From Nitrobacteraceae bacterium AZCC 1564 (lineage in GTDB: Bacteria; Pseudomonadota; Alphaproteobacteria; Rhizobiales; Xanthobacteraceae), in contig JBAGRR010000001.1 in the NCBI GenBank assembly GCA_036924835.1, positions 4,727,001 through 4,791,000 on the forward strand: DNA of 64,000 nucleotides, read 5' to 3'. The first letter of the stretch is position 1. Every line of letters begins with the position of its first letter. Of this stretch, positions 34,959-43,406 are shown one piece after another. The translations under genes and the position numbers were made by a program. Below the pieces are notes generated by a model that was not told the DNA's origin, ran no database searches, and saw only the letters and a program-made list of their open reading frames with translations.

Positions 34959-36449
34959 TCACTGCTCCTTGGCGCCGGCGCGTCGTAATCCCGCAAGCAG
35001 AATGTCGTCGAACTCTCTGCGAAATTGCGGATTGGTCGAGAATGAATAGACCAGTTTCTGATAGCGCTGCACGGTAAAGCCGGGCCACACTCTGTAAAGG
35101 TCCGCCAAGGCTTGCCGCGCCTCCTCGGGGCGTCCCAGTGAATCATAGGCAACAATCAGATCGATGTAGGGGAGCCAAAACACGGGATTGAGGTTGGTTG
35201 CCCGGCGGCATTGGTCGATTGCCTCCGCATATTCTTTCAGATGCACATGGGCATGGCACAGTTGAAAATGCATCAGGTAAGCCGCCGGGTCCTTGGGACT
35301 TAAACGAAGCCCAATCTGAAGCGGCAGCAAGGCCTCGCGTGCGCGTCCCGAAAGGGTGAATGCAGTGCCTTTGGTGATATAGGCCGGTGTAAAATTGGGG
35401 TCGATCTCGAGTGCGGCATCGAGTTCGAATAGCGCCGCTTCCGGGCGCCCGATGTTGAGGATTTGCCCTTTCACAGTATGAGCCGCAGCGCTGGAAGGAC
35501 TTTTTGCGAGAGCCTTGTCGATCAACTCCGTCGCGTGACGCACATCCTCGCCAGGCGATTGGGACCATTGATTGATGGTCTTGATCACGAGATTCCAGGA
35601 CTTTCCGACCATGGCATCGGCATTGTCCGGGTCAAGCCGAAGCGCGCTGTCGAACAGTTCGAGGGCCTGCAACGTGCTGTCCCGTGTGCGCGGCGTTTCG
35701 TGGTGTTTGGCCCACCCGCGCATGGCCAGATCGACCGCGTCGGGATTTTTCTGACGCTCGCTTCGCCGGCTCTCGGCTTCGATCAGCTTGACACTCAGTG
35801 AACGGCTCAACCGCGCGACAATTTCATCCTGCAACTCGGCGAGCCTGGGGCGATCGCCGTCAAAGCGATCGGACCAGAACTCACCGCCGGTCGCGAGATC
35901 GATCAGCGAGACATTGATGCGGATCTGATCGGCGGCACGCCGGACCGCGCCTTCGACAGCCCATCGAACACCCAACTCGCTACCGAGCAATTTTGGATCG
36001 ATTTTCTTTTGCTTGTACGTGAAGGCTGTGCCGCGGCCGATCACGAAAGCGCCGGGTATTCTTCCAAGATCCGTGGTGAGGTCGGTTGTGATGCCGTCAG
36101 CGAAATAGTCCTGCTCGGGATCGTTGTTCAGATTGGCGAATGGCAGCACGACTAGCGACAGACGCGGGACAGTGCCCGGCTGCGTTGCCGCCGACTTCTG
36201 CTGATCGCGCTGATCGTGAAAGATCTCGCTTTTGACCGCACGCCAGGCGCTCCAATATCCGGCAAAGCCGCCGACCACCGCGCCGATAGCTGCGATTGCG
36301 GTGATGGCTGCGCCAATTGTCTTCAGGCGAGGGCGGATGCGGTCCGAGATGACATGGAATCGATTTGGGGGCGATTTATTTGGGCGCGGGCCAGGCGGGT
36401 CACTGGCACCACGATCGGCATGCTCGTAACCAGTGTCATTCCCGCTCAT
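34959..36449 (-). CDS. TolB-like / TPR protein without cyclase domain
   Basis: A 496-residue protein. After a cytosolic basic N-terminus comes one membrane helix (about residues 45-67, TIGAAITAIAAIGAVVGGFAGY) and then a TolB N-terminal-like domain (RLSLVVLPFANLNNDPEQDYFADGITTDLTTDLGRI). A row of TPR-type repeats runs to the C-terminus. In Bradyrhizobium this architecture is usually fused behind an adenylate/guanylate cyclase or DNA-binding domain; here that domain is absent and the N-terminal 40 residues are low-complexity. It may act as an envelope scaffold. Confidence 0.75.
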   Translation of the reverse strand: MSGNDTGYEHADRGASDPPGPRPNKSPPNRFHVISDRIRPRLKTIGAAITAIAAIGAVVGGFAGYWSAWRAVKSEIFHDQRDQQKSAATQPGTVPRLSLVVLPFANLNNDPEQDYFADGITTDLTTDLGRIPGAFVIGRGTAFTYKQKKIDPKLLGSELGVRWAVEGAVRRAADQIRINVSLIDLATGGEFWSDRFDGDRPRLAELQDEIVARLSRSLSVKLIEAESRRSERQKNPDAVDLAMRGWAKHHETPRTRDSTLQALELFDSALRLDPDNADAMVGKSWNLVIKTINQWSQSPGEDVRHATELIDKALAKSPSSAAAHTVKGQILNIGRPEAALFELDAALEIDPNFTPAYITKGTAFTLSGRAREALLPLQIGLRLSPKDPAAYLMHFQLCHAHVHLKEYAEAIDQCRRATNLNPVFWLPYIDLIVAYDSLGRPEEARQALADLYRVWPGFTVQRYQKLVYSFSTNPQFRREFDDILLAGLRRAGAKEQ

Positions 36450-36668
36450 CGTGAGCCCTCAAGCTCCGATCGTTCGAGTGAACAAGATATATCCCACAAT
36501 GCTGAACAGCGGAAGCCAAGCGGCTGTCGCGGGGCATACGATATTCGACGGATTGGCAAGGCTGGTATGGCGGCTCAGAAGTTACACGATGAACCATCGT
36601 TCGCAGCGAGATGTGTGGACACGCTCAGGCGACCAATCGCATGAAGAGCGTGCAGGAAGTGCCGAGCC

Positions 36669-37016
36669 TCACATCAGCTTCAGCACGAGCTGGCGCTCAT
36701 ATCCTGCGTGCCGCTCGACGAATTCGTCGATGGATGAGGTGAGGTCTTCGGCGGCAAGGTCCGCACGCCGCCGGATTTCGAGCGCAACATCTTTTGAGAC
36801 ATCATCCGCCCATTTCTCGGCGGTGTTGAAGGCGACGATGCGCACGGGATTGTTATACTGCCCGGACATGAGATCGGTGATCACCGTTTCGAGATCGGTG
36901 TGCTCAACATCGGCCTCGCGATAGACGCAGCCGGATTCGCCGAAGTCGTCCACGACGAGATAGACATTCTGATCAGCGCTGTTCGGCACGATCGATGGGG
37001 TCCACCTGTTACGCAT
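36669..37016 (-). CDS. Hypothetical protein
   Basis: A 115-residue protein from the ATG at 37016. It has an N-terminal beta segment (NVYLVVDDFGESGCVYREAD), a helical centre (DLETVITDLMSGQYNNPVRIVAFNTAEKWADDVSKDVA) and a C-terminal amphipathic helix. No signal or membrane segment. I recall similar proteins in Bradyrhizobium and Rhodopseudomonas but know no function. A CTAG doublet lies about 125 bp upstream. Confidence 0.65.
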   Translation of the reverse strand: MRNRWTPSIVPNSADQNVYLVVDDFGESGCVYREADVEHTDLETVITDLMSGQYNNPVRIVAFNTAEKWADDVSKDVALEIRRRADLAAEDLTSSIDEFVERHAGYERQLVLKLM

Positions 37017-37142
37017 GATACAGCCCCTGTCAGGAAACGACGCAAGACAAGTGCGGAACCGCACGTTGGTTCCCGCCGCACAAACAATATCGGCCTGGCC
37101 ATCATCGGATGTGACAGCCGGGCCGGGGAGAGCGGGATACCG

Positions 37143-37220
37143 CTAGTGTGGTGGTTCAGAAGTTCGCTTCATTTTTCCAACGTTTCCTTCAAGCGAACTT
37201 CTGAACCTAAACCACACTAG
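37143..37220. repeat. CTAG palindrome E1
   Basis: Outer stem CTAGTGTGG/CCACACTAG, inner stem GTTCAGAAGTTCGCTT with complement. It is the reverse-complement counterpart of D4. Confidence 0.9.
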
Positions 37221-37233
37221 AATCATAAACTAA

Positions 37234-37308
37234 CTAGTGTCCTTTCGAATCCAAAGTTCGCTAGGAGCGCGCTGCACGATGAGGCGAACTTTGGATTCGG
37301 GACACGAG
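37234..37308. repeat. CTAG palindrome E2
   Basis: TTT bulge on the left, 16 bp inner stem CGAATCCAAAGTTCGC, right end CACGAG (one change from CACTAG). It is the reverse-complement counterpart of D3 and ends 2 bp from the FAH-family stop codon. Confidence 0.9.
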
Positions 37309-37310
37309 CG

Positions 37311-38504
37311 TTACGACAGCAGGCCGCGCTTGGCGAGATTGCGCATCAGGTGGCTGGCGCCGAACGTCCATGGCTCGCAGTCATAGGTGTAACGCATGCG
37401 GTTAACGAGAGAGCCGAGCTGCGGGGCGGCGATGGTGACGATGTCGCCCACCTTGTGGGTGAAGCCGTTGCCCGGCACGTCGCGGTCGTCGACCGGCGCG
37501 AACATCGTTCCGAGAAACAGCACTGCGCCGTCCGGATACTGGTGGTTTTTGCCGAACATCTGACTCACCAGATCGGCGGGATCGCGGCTGATCTTGCCGA
37601 TGTTCGAGAAGCCTTCCATGTGGAAGCCATCGGGGCCGTCCACCACCAGCGTCACGGACATGCGGCGCACGTCGTCGAGTGAGAATTTGGAATCGAACAG
37701 GCGGATGAAAGGACCAATGGCGCAGCTTGCGTTGTTGTCCTTGGCCTTCGACAGCAGCAGCGCGGAGCGGCCTTCAAAGTCGCGCAGGTTGACGTCGTTG
37801 CCAAGCGTCGCGCCGACAATCCGGCCGGACGAGGAGACGGCGAGCACGACTTCAGGTTCGGGGTTGTTCCAGGTCGACATCGGATGCAGGCCCGCGTCGA
37901 CGCCGGTGCCGACGGCGGCCATCGGCTGCGCCTTGGAGAAAATCTCGGCATCGGGACCGATACCAACTTCGAGATACTGGCTCCATGCGCCTTGGGCGAT
38001 GAGCACCTCTTTCAGCTTCATCGCGTCGGGTGAACCCGGCTTGAGCTTTTGCAAGTCGTCGCCGACGAGCTTGACGATTTCCCTGCGGATGGATTCTGCG
38101 GCTTCCGGGTTGCCGCGTGCGCGTTCCTCGATGACGCGTTCGATCATCGAGACCGCGAACGTCACGCCGGAGGCTTTGATTGCCTGCAGGTCGATGGGCG
38201 CAAGAAACCGCGGCTTGCTGGCATTACGCGTGTCCGGCGGGGTGTTTGCCAGCAGCGTCTCCAGCGAGCCGAGCAACTCGCCCTTCGCCGCCCGAAGCGC
38301 GGCGGCTGGATCGTTGTCCTCACACAGATCACGGACGGTGGCGAAGGTGGCGGTGATGTCGAACACGCCATCGGGACGAATGGCGACCACTGAAGGTCCC
38401 GCGACATCCGGCCGCCAAACCCGCCCGACGAGGGCGGCTGCATCGGCGTCTTTTGGCAGAATGGCAGTGCTGTCGGCCAATGGCCGATGAGAGGTGTCTG
38501 GCAT
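37311..38504 (-). CDS. Fumarylacetoacetate-hydrolase-fold protein, likely sugar-acid enzyme
   Basis: A 397-residue FAH-superfamily protein. The metal-binding Glu motif is in NNPEPEVVLAVSSSGRIVGATLGNDVNLRDFEGRS, followed by LLLSKAKDNNASCAIGPF. This arrangement resembles 2-keto-3-deoxy-arabinonate dehydratase and related diketo-sugar-acid hydrolases more than true fumarylacetoacetase. It is the last gene of a four-gene minus-strand operon headed by a UxaA-type dehydratase, which supports a role in sugar-acid breakdown. The exact reaction is not fixed by sequence. Confidence 0.8.
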   Translation of the reverse strand: MPDTSHRPLADSTAILPKDADAAALVGRVWRPDVAGPSVVAIRPDGVFDITATFATVRDLCEDNDPAAALRAAKGELLGSLETLLANTPPDTRNASKPRFLAPIDLQAIKASGVTFAVSMIERVIEERARGNPEAAESIRREIVKLVGDDLQKLKPGSPDAMKLKEVLIAQGAWSQYLEVGIGPDAEIFSKAQPMAAVGTGVDAGLHPMSTWNNPEPEVVLAVSSSGRIVGATLGNDVNLRDFEGRSALLLSKAKDNNASCAIGPFIRLFDSKFSLDDVRRMSVTLVVDGPDGFHMEGFSNIGKISRDPADLVSQMFGKNHQYPDGAVLFLGTMFAPVDDRDVPGNGFTHKVGDIVTIAAPQLGSLVNRMRYTYDCEPWTFGASHLMRNLAKRGLLS

Positions 38505-38568
38505 TGCTTGGTTTCCGACCCACAGAGTTGCTTGTTTGACTTATTCCGCGCGGGTGCGCGGACGTTCG

Positions 38569-39588
38569 TTATACGGTCGCGACCGGCGTAACGGGAGAGC
38601 CAAATGATCCGGTCAGGCGCAGTGGTGGGGCCGTGAGCAGGAAGCGGAAGCGCTTGTTCATCTTCAGCCAGTTATTCAGCGGGGTGAGGTGCCATAGTTC
38701 ACCGAGATGAATGCCGAGCCTGAACAGGCAGGCCTGATGCAGCGGCATCGCGGCGCAGTGAGCGCAGCCATCCATCGGTCCCTGAACCTGTTCGACCGCA
38801 TAGTTGTCGGCGATCAGCACCGCCACACCGCTATCTTCAAGCCACTTTACGAGCTTGTCGTCGCGGCCGTTCAGCACCGCATAGCCATGGTGCAGCACTT
38901 TGGGATCTGGATTGCCGTGCATGTTCAGGACGGCTTCTGCGTAACCTGTGTGCAGGCAGAGCATGTCGCCTTCTTCAACCGCCACCCCATCGCGGTCCAT
39001 CGTCGAGAGCAGGTCATCGTAGCCCACCAGCTTGCGTTCGGCGCCAAAGCGCGCGTGGAGGTCCACCATCACGCCGCGGCCCTGCACACAGCTTTCCGCC
39101 ATGTTCTCGATGCCGAGCGCTCGCGCCGCGGGACCATCTTCATGGTCCGGGCCGATCACATCGATGCCGCCACGAAAGCCGTTGTAGTAAACCGGCTCGG
39201 GCACGCCATCGCCGTCCGCATCGAAGTTCTGGCCGACATGGGCGAAGGAATCCCACTGCGTTGAGTACTGGGTGAAGATGGTGACGGCGTCATCGCAGAC
39301 GACGTCCACGAAGCTCGGATGCTCGAGCGAGAACGGATAGTTGACGTTGGGATGATTGGCTTTGCGCCGGGTGACGTGACGAACCGGCGGTTGCCGGTTC
39401 GCATTGAGCAAATTGCCGCCGGGCAATTCCAGCGGAAGGCTGAGACAGAAGCTCCTGCCGGTCTGCACCTCGCGCACCGCGCGCACGGTGCGCTCGGGCG
39501 TGAGGAGATTGAGGCGCCCGCGTTGATCGTCGGCGCCGAAGTCTCCCCATGTCGATCCTTCGGGGCGATTTTTCCATCGTCTTGTCAT
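38569..39588 (-). CDS. Cyclase-family protein (kynurenine-formamidase-like)
   Basis: A 339-residue protein of the putative cyclase family, which includes bacterial kynurenine formamidase and metal-dependent lactonases. The canonical HxGTHxD metal motif is altered: the corresponding region reads YSTQWDSFAHVGQNFDADG, keeping Asp and His but not HxGTH. A later AVEQVQGPMDGCAHCAAMPLHQACL segment matches the conserved C-terminal H/E region. Lactone opening would fit the sugar-acid operon, in which it is third. Confidence 0.8.
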   Translation of the reverse strand: MTRRWKNRPEGSTWGDFGADDQRGRLNLLTPERTVRAVREVQTGRSFCLSLPLELPGGNLLNANRQPPVRHVTRRKANHPNVNYPFSLEHPSFVDVVCDDAVTIFTQYSTQWDSFAHVGQNFDADGDGVPEPVYYNGFRGGIDVIGPDHEDGPAARALGIENMAESCVQGRGVMVDLHARFGAERKLVGYDDLLSTMDRDGVAVEEGDMLCLHTGYAEAVLNMHGNPDPKVLHHGYAVLNGRDDKLVKWLEDSGVAVLIADNYAVEQVQGPMDGCAHCAAMPLHQACLFRLGIHLGELWHLTPLNNWLKMNKRFRFLLTAPPLRLTGSFGSPVTPVATV

Positions 39589-39671
39589 TTCAGTGCTCCG
39601 TTACTTGCGTTCTGAGCATCGGATTATCCGAAAACCGCTACACACTTTTCGGTTCGATGCTTGCGTAAACG

Positions 39672-40931
39672 TCAGGCGGCTGCCTGCGCAGGCGCAACCT
39701 TCGGCGCGCGGCCGAACAGGCCGACCGCCAGCGAACCGACGACACCGATAGCTCCCGCCAGCAGGAAGGCTCCCTTGAACCCGCCGCCATATTGCACAAT
39801 GAAGCCGGCGATGCTCGGCCCAAAGATGCCGGACGTGTTGGCGAGGAAGTGCACGAAGCCGGTGACGCCGCCGACCTTCGGTGAGGGCACCACGTCCTGA
39901 ATGATGGTCCAGTAGGCCGGAGCGGTGAGGTAGAGACAGAACACGGCGCACGCCATCAGCGTCACCGCGCTTGCTGCGCTGTCCACGACGCCGCCGATGC
40001 CGACGCAGATCGCGGCGATCAGCAGGCCGCCGATCAGGATGAATTTGCGCGCCTGAAGTGGATTGCCGGAGCGGATCACGACCCAGTCGACAAAGAAGCC
40101 GCCAGACGCAAGACCAACGAACCCGACCAGCCATGGAATGATCGTCACCACGCTCATGCTCTGAATGCTCAGGCCCTTTGCGGTGGTGAGGTAGGACGGA
40201 AACCACGACAGGAAGAAGTAGAGGATGTAATTCCAGCCGAAGAAAGCGAACGCAGTGAGCAGGATGATCGGCTGACGAATGTAGAAGCTGATGGAGTTCT
40301 GATCGGACGATGCGGCGACGGGCTTTGGCGCTGGCGAGGCGGGCTCGGCCTTCGCCTCATTCTTCACTTCATTTTTGGGCTTGTCGCTGACGGTGAACGC
40401 CCAGACGAGAACCCACATGATGCCGAGCGCGCCGATCAGCACGAAGGTCCAGCGCCAGCTCGTGGTCAACGCGAGGAAGCCGACGAGCGGCCCGGCGATT
40501 GCGCCGCCGATTGGGTTACCTGCATTGACGATACCGACCGCGCGTCCGCGCTCCGTCACGCCGAACCAGTTGTTGACCATCTTGCTGCCGGAGGAGGCGA
40601 AGGGACCTTCGCCAAAGCCGAAGATGACGCGGACGACGAGCAGCGAGGCATAGCCGGCCACCGCGCCGGTCAACGCGCAGAATGCGGACCAGACGCTCAC
40701 CGCGATGATGAATACGCGCTTAGGGCCGATGCGGTCGGAAAAATATCCGCCGATGAAACAGAAGATCGAATAACCGACGAAGAAGGCACTGAAGACGATG
40801 CCAAGCTCGGAGGGGCTGAGCGACAGATCTTTCGAGACGATTGGCGCGATAATCGAAAGCGCGGCGCGATCGATGTAATTGATCGCTCCGGCGATAAACA
40901 GCATGAATACGACGTACCATCGTGGTGACAT
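39672..40931 (-). CDS. MFS transporter, anion:cation symporter type
   Basis: A 419-residue protein with 12 predicted membrane helices and a central cytosolic loop. The start YVVFMLFIAGAINYIDRAALSIIAPIV is the hallmark of the ACS subfamily, which takes up sugar acids such as glucarate, galactonate and hexuronates with protons. The D-R-x(3) loop motif YFSDRIGPKRVF is present. It sits between the dehydratase and cyclase-family genes, so it is probably the uptake system for this pathway. Confidence 0.9.
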   Translation of the reverse strand: MSPRWYVVFMLFIAGAINYIDRAALSIIAPIVSKDLSLSPSELGIVFSAFFVGYSIFCFIGGYFSDRIGPKRVFIIAVSVWSAFCALTGAVAGYASLLVVRVIFGFGEGPFASSGSKMVNNWFGVTERGRAVGIVNAGNPIGGAIAGPLVGFLALTTSWRWTFVLIGALGIMWVLVWAFTVSDKPKNEVKNEAKAEPASPAPKPVAASSDQNSISFYIRQPIILLTAFAFFGWNYILYFFLSWFPSYLTTAKGLSIQSMSVVTIIPWLVGFVGLASGGFFVDWVVIRSGNPLQARKFILIGGLLIAAICVGIGGVVDSAASAVTLMACAVFCLYLTAPAYWTIIQDVVPSPKVGGVTGFVHFLANTSGIFGPSIAGFIVQYGGGFKGAFLLAGAIGVVGSLAVGLFGRAPKVAPAQAAA

Positions 40932-41012
40932 TTTCGACTCCCTGGATTTTTGTTGATTGAAGTGTGCGCCGCCTGTTGACGGTGCTGCGCGCGGGCGCGC
41001 GCGAAAGGTTTG

Positions 41013-42578
41013 TTACATCGTGGCTCCGACCTGCCATGGCACGAACTCGGCGTCGCCATAGCCGAGCAGCTCGGATTTGGTTCGTTCGCCCGATGCCGTA
41101 CGCAGAATGTGTTCGAAGATCTCGCGGCCTTTGTCCTCGATGCTGACGCCGTCGAGAATGTCGCCGCAGTTGATGTCCATGTCGTCGATCATGCGGCGAT
41201 ACATGTCGCTGTTGGTCGCGAGTTTGAGCGAGGGCGTCGGCTTGCAGCCATAGGCCGAGCCGCGGCCGGTGGTGAAGCAGAGCACATTCGCGCCGCCCGC
41301 CACTTGTCCGGTGGCCGAAACCGGATCGAAGCCGGGCGTATCCATGTAGACAAAGCCCCTGCGGTCCACCGGCTCGGCGTAGCGGTACACGCCGCGCAGC
41401 GTCGTGGTGCCGCCCTTCGCCGCAGCGCCCAGAGACTTTTCGAGGATCGTGGTGAGACCGCCGGCCTTGTTGCCGGGAGAGGGATTGTTGTTCATCTCGC
41501 CGCCGTTGCGGGCGGTGTAATCCTCCCACCATCTGATCAGCGTCACGATCTTCTCGCCGACCTCGCGGCTTTCGGCGCGCCGTGTCAGCAGATGTTCGGC
41601 GCCGTAGATCTCCGGCGTTTCGGAAAGGATCGCCGTGCCGCCGTGCTTGACCAGAAGATCGACCGCGGCGCCGAGCGCCGGATTGGCGGTGATGCCGGAA
41701 TAGCCATCCGAGCCACCGCACTGCAAAGCGAGCATCAACTCCGATGCCGGCACGGTTTCGCGGCGCGCGGCATTGGCGATGGGCAGCATCTCACGGATCG
41801 TGGCCACACCTTGTTCGACAGCGCGCTTCGTGCCGCCGGTATCCTGGATCGTCAGCGAGCGGAAGGTGTCGCTCTCCTGCAATCCATAAAGCTCTTTCAT
41901 GCGCGCGATCTGGAAGACCTCGCAGCCGAGACCGACCATCAGCACCGCGGCCATGTTCGGGTTGGCGGCATATCCCCACTGCGTCCGCTTCAGGATGTCG
42001 AAGCCTTCGCCTTGAGCCGACATGCCGCAACCGGTGCCGTGCACGAGTGGGATGACGCCGTCGATGTTCGGGAAATCTCGCAACAGGCCGGAGCGCTCGA
42101 CCTCCTGCGCCATATAGCGCGCGGCGGTGGCGGAGCAGTTCACGGATGTCAGCACGCCGATGTAATTGCGGGTGCCGACCTTGCCGCTGGTGCGGCGGAA
42201 ACCCTGGAAGCCAGCCTGCTGATCGACTGGGAGCACCGACTCCGGCTGTGCGTCCTCGGCAAAATGATAGTCGCGGGCAAAGTCCTGCACGGCGACGTTA
42301 TGTTCGTGCACCCATTCGCCCGGTTGGATGGCCTTTGTCGCGAAGCCGATGATCTGGCCAAACTTCCGGACCGGTTGTCCCTGAGCGATGGATTCGGCAG
42401 CGAGCTTGTGGCCTTTCGGAATCCTGTTGATGACCTTCACACCTTCGATGACGCAGCCAATCGGGAAAACGTCAATGGAAACAACGACATTGTCAGCCGT
42501 ATGCAAGCGCAGGAAGCGGGGCGTTACGTTTCCCGCCGGGTCATCTGTACGTTCACGGGATTGCCTTGGAAAAGCCAT
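41013..42578 (-). CDS. UxaA/GarD-family altronate or galactarate dehydratase
   Basis: A 521-residue protein with both family regions. The N-terminal SAF-like domain spans about residues 20-100 (FLRLHTADNVVVSIDVFPIG). The catalytic C-terminal domain shows GTRNYIGVLTSVNCSATAA, VHGTGCGM, LALQCGGSDGYSGITANPALG and NPSPGNKAGGLTTILEKSLG. Such enzymes dehydrate altronate, galactarate or similar aldonates/aldarates using iron. It is the first gene of the operon and is divergent from the GntR gene with only 24 bp between starts. Confidence 0.9.
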   Translation of the reverse strand: MAFPRQSRERTDDPAGNVTPRFLRLHTADNVVVSIDVFPIGCVIEGVKVINRIPKGHKLAAESIAQGQPVRKFGQIIGFATKAIQPGEWVHEHNVAVQDFARDYHFAEDAQPESVLPVDQQAGFQGFRRTSGKVGTRNYIGVLTSVNCSATAARYMAQEVERSGLLRDFPNIDGVIPLVHGTGCGMSAQGEGFDILKRTQWGYAANPNMAAVLMVGLGCEVFQIARMKELYGLQESDTFRSLTIQDTGGTKRAVEQGVATIREMLPIANAARRETVPASELMLALQCGGSDGYSGITANPALGAAVDLLVKHGGTAILSETPEIYGAEHLLTRRAESREVGEKIVTLIRWWEDYTARNGGEMNNNPSPGNKAGGLTTILEKSLGAAAKGGTTTLRGVYRYAEPVDRRGFVYMDTPGFDPVSATGQVAGGANVLCFTTGRGSAYGCKPTPSLKLATNSDMYRRMIDDMDINCGDILDGVSIEDKGREIFEHILRTASGERTKSELLGYGDAEFVPWQVGATM

Positions 42579-42593
42579 TCAATTGCCAACTAA

Positions 42594-42605
42594 CATGCTA
42601 GCATG
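42594..42605. promoter_or_regulatory. Perfect palindrome CATGCTAGCATG, candidate GntR operator
   Basis: A 12 bp perfect palindrome overlaps the GntR start codon (ATG 42603-42605) and lies in the 24 bp gap between divergent uxaA-type and GntR genes. Its size and symmetry fit an FCD-type GntR dimer site that would block both genes. The role is inferred from position. Confidence 0.5.
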
Positions 42606-43307
42606 AAAATGACCTCAGACAAGCCCTCGGCACCGACATTGAAGGGGACAGGCAGCGCGACGGAGCGTGTGCTCGCGGCCATCCGCGAAGCCATCGTGGA
42701 TCTGGAGTTGCCGCCCGGCACGCTGATCGATAAGGCCGCGCTCTGCTCGCAGTTCGGGGTGTCGCGTTTTCCTGTGTCCGATGCGCTGACACGGCTGCAA
42801 GCCGAAGGGCTGGTGGAAGTGCTGCCTCAACGCGGCACGCGCGTTGCGCGCATCCGCATGTCGGACCTGACACAGGCGATGTTCATTCGCCGCGCGCTGG
42901 AAGTGGAAATGGTGCGGACCCTCGCACCTCAGATAAGCGATACGCTGATCAGCGAGCTGGAAATGAATCTCGGCTATCAGCAGGTCACGGTCGAGCGTAG
43001 TGACCCGCGCGCGTTTCACCGTCTCGATCTCGCCTTCCACGAACTGATGTTGAAAGAACTCGGCTTCCCCCGTGTAGCGGTGGCGATCGATACCGCGCGC
43101 AGCAGCCTCGAACGTGCGCGACGGCTGCTGTCATCGCCTCGACGGCATGCCGATACGCTTGTCGAGCACCGAGCCATTCTTGAAGCGTTGAAGGCGAGGG
43201 ATAGCTCGGCAGCCGCGCAGGCGATGAACGATCACCTCAACGCGGTGCTGACGGAGCTGACCACGTTCATGGCCGTCAATCCGGGTGTCTTCGAAAATCC
43301 GGAATAG
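42603..43307 (+). CDS. GntR-family regulator (FadR/FCD subfamily)
   Basis: A 234-residue protein. The N-terminal winged HTH (VLAAIREAIVDLELPPGTLIDKAALCSQFGVSRFPVSDALTRL) is followed by an all-helical FCD ligand domain with the metal-binding pattern D-x3-H (RLDLAFHELML) and later His residues (HADTLVEHRAILEAL). FCD regulators often sense sugar acids and repress adjacent catabolic genes. Placement next to the UxaA-type operon and a palindrome at its start codon make it the likely local and autogenous repressor. Confidence 0.92.
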   Translation: MKMTSDKPSAPTLKGTGSATERVLAAIREAIVDLELPPGTLIDKAALCSQFGVSRFPVSDALTRLQAEGLVEVLPQRGTRVARIRMSDLTQAMFIRRALEVEMVRTLAPQISDTLISELEMNLGYQQVTVERSDPRAFHRLDLAFHELMLKELGFPRVAVAIDTARSSLERARRLLSSPRRHADTLVEHRAILEALKARDSSAAAQAMNDHLNAVLTELTTFMAVNPGVFENPE

Positions 43308-43406
43308 ACGTTTCGCCGCGAGGTTCATGAGCTGCGCTTGCGTGGCGCGGTGACACGTCACTGGCTTCGCATCAGTTGTGCGCCGTCACATCTTATGGTG
43401 CGACCG

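Noticed and set aside
41010..42593. Plus-strand ORF of 527 aa
   Set aside because: Mirror frame of the UxaA-type dehydratase; no family features.
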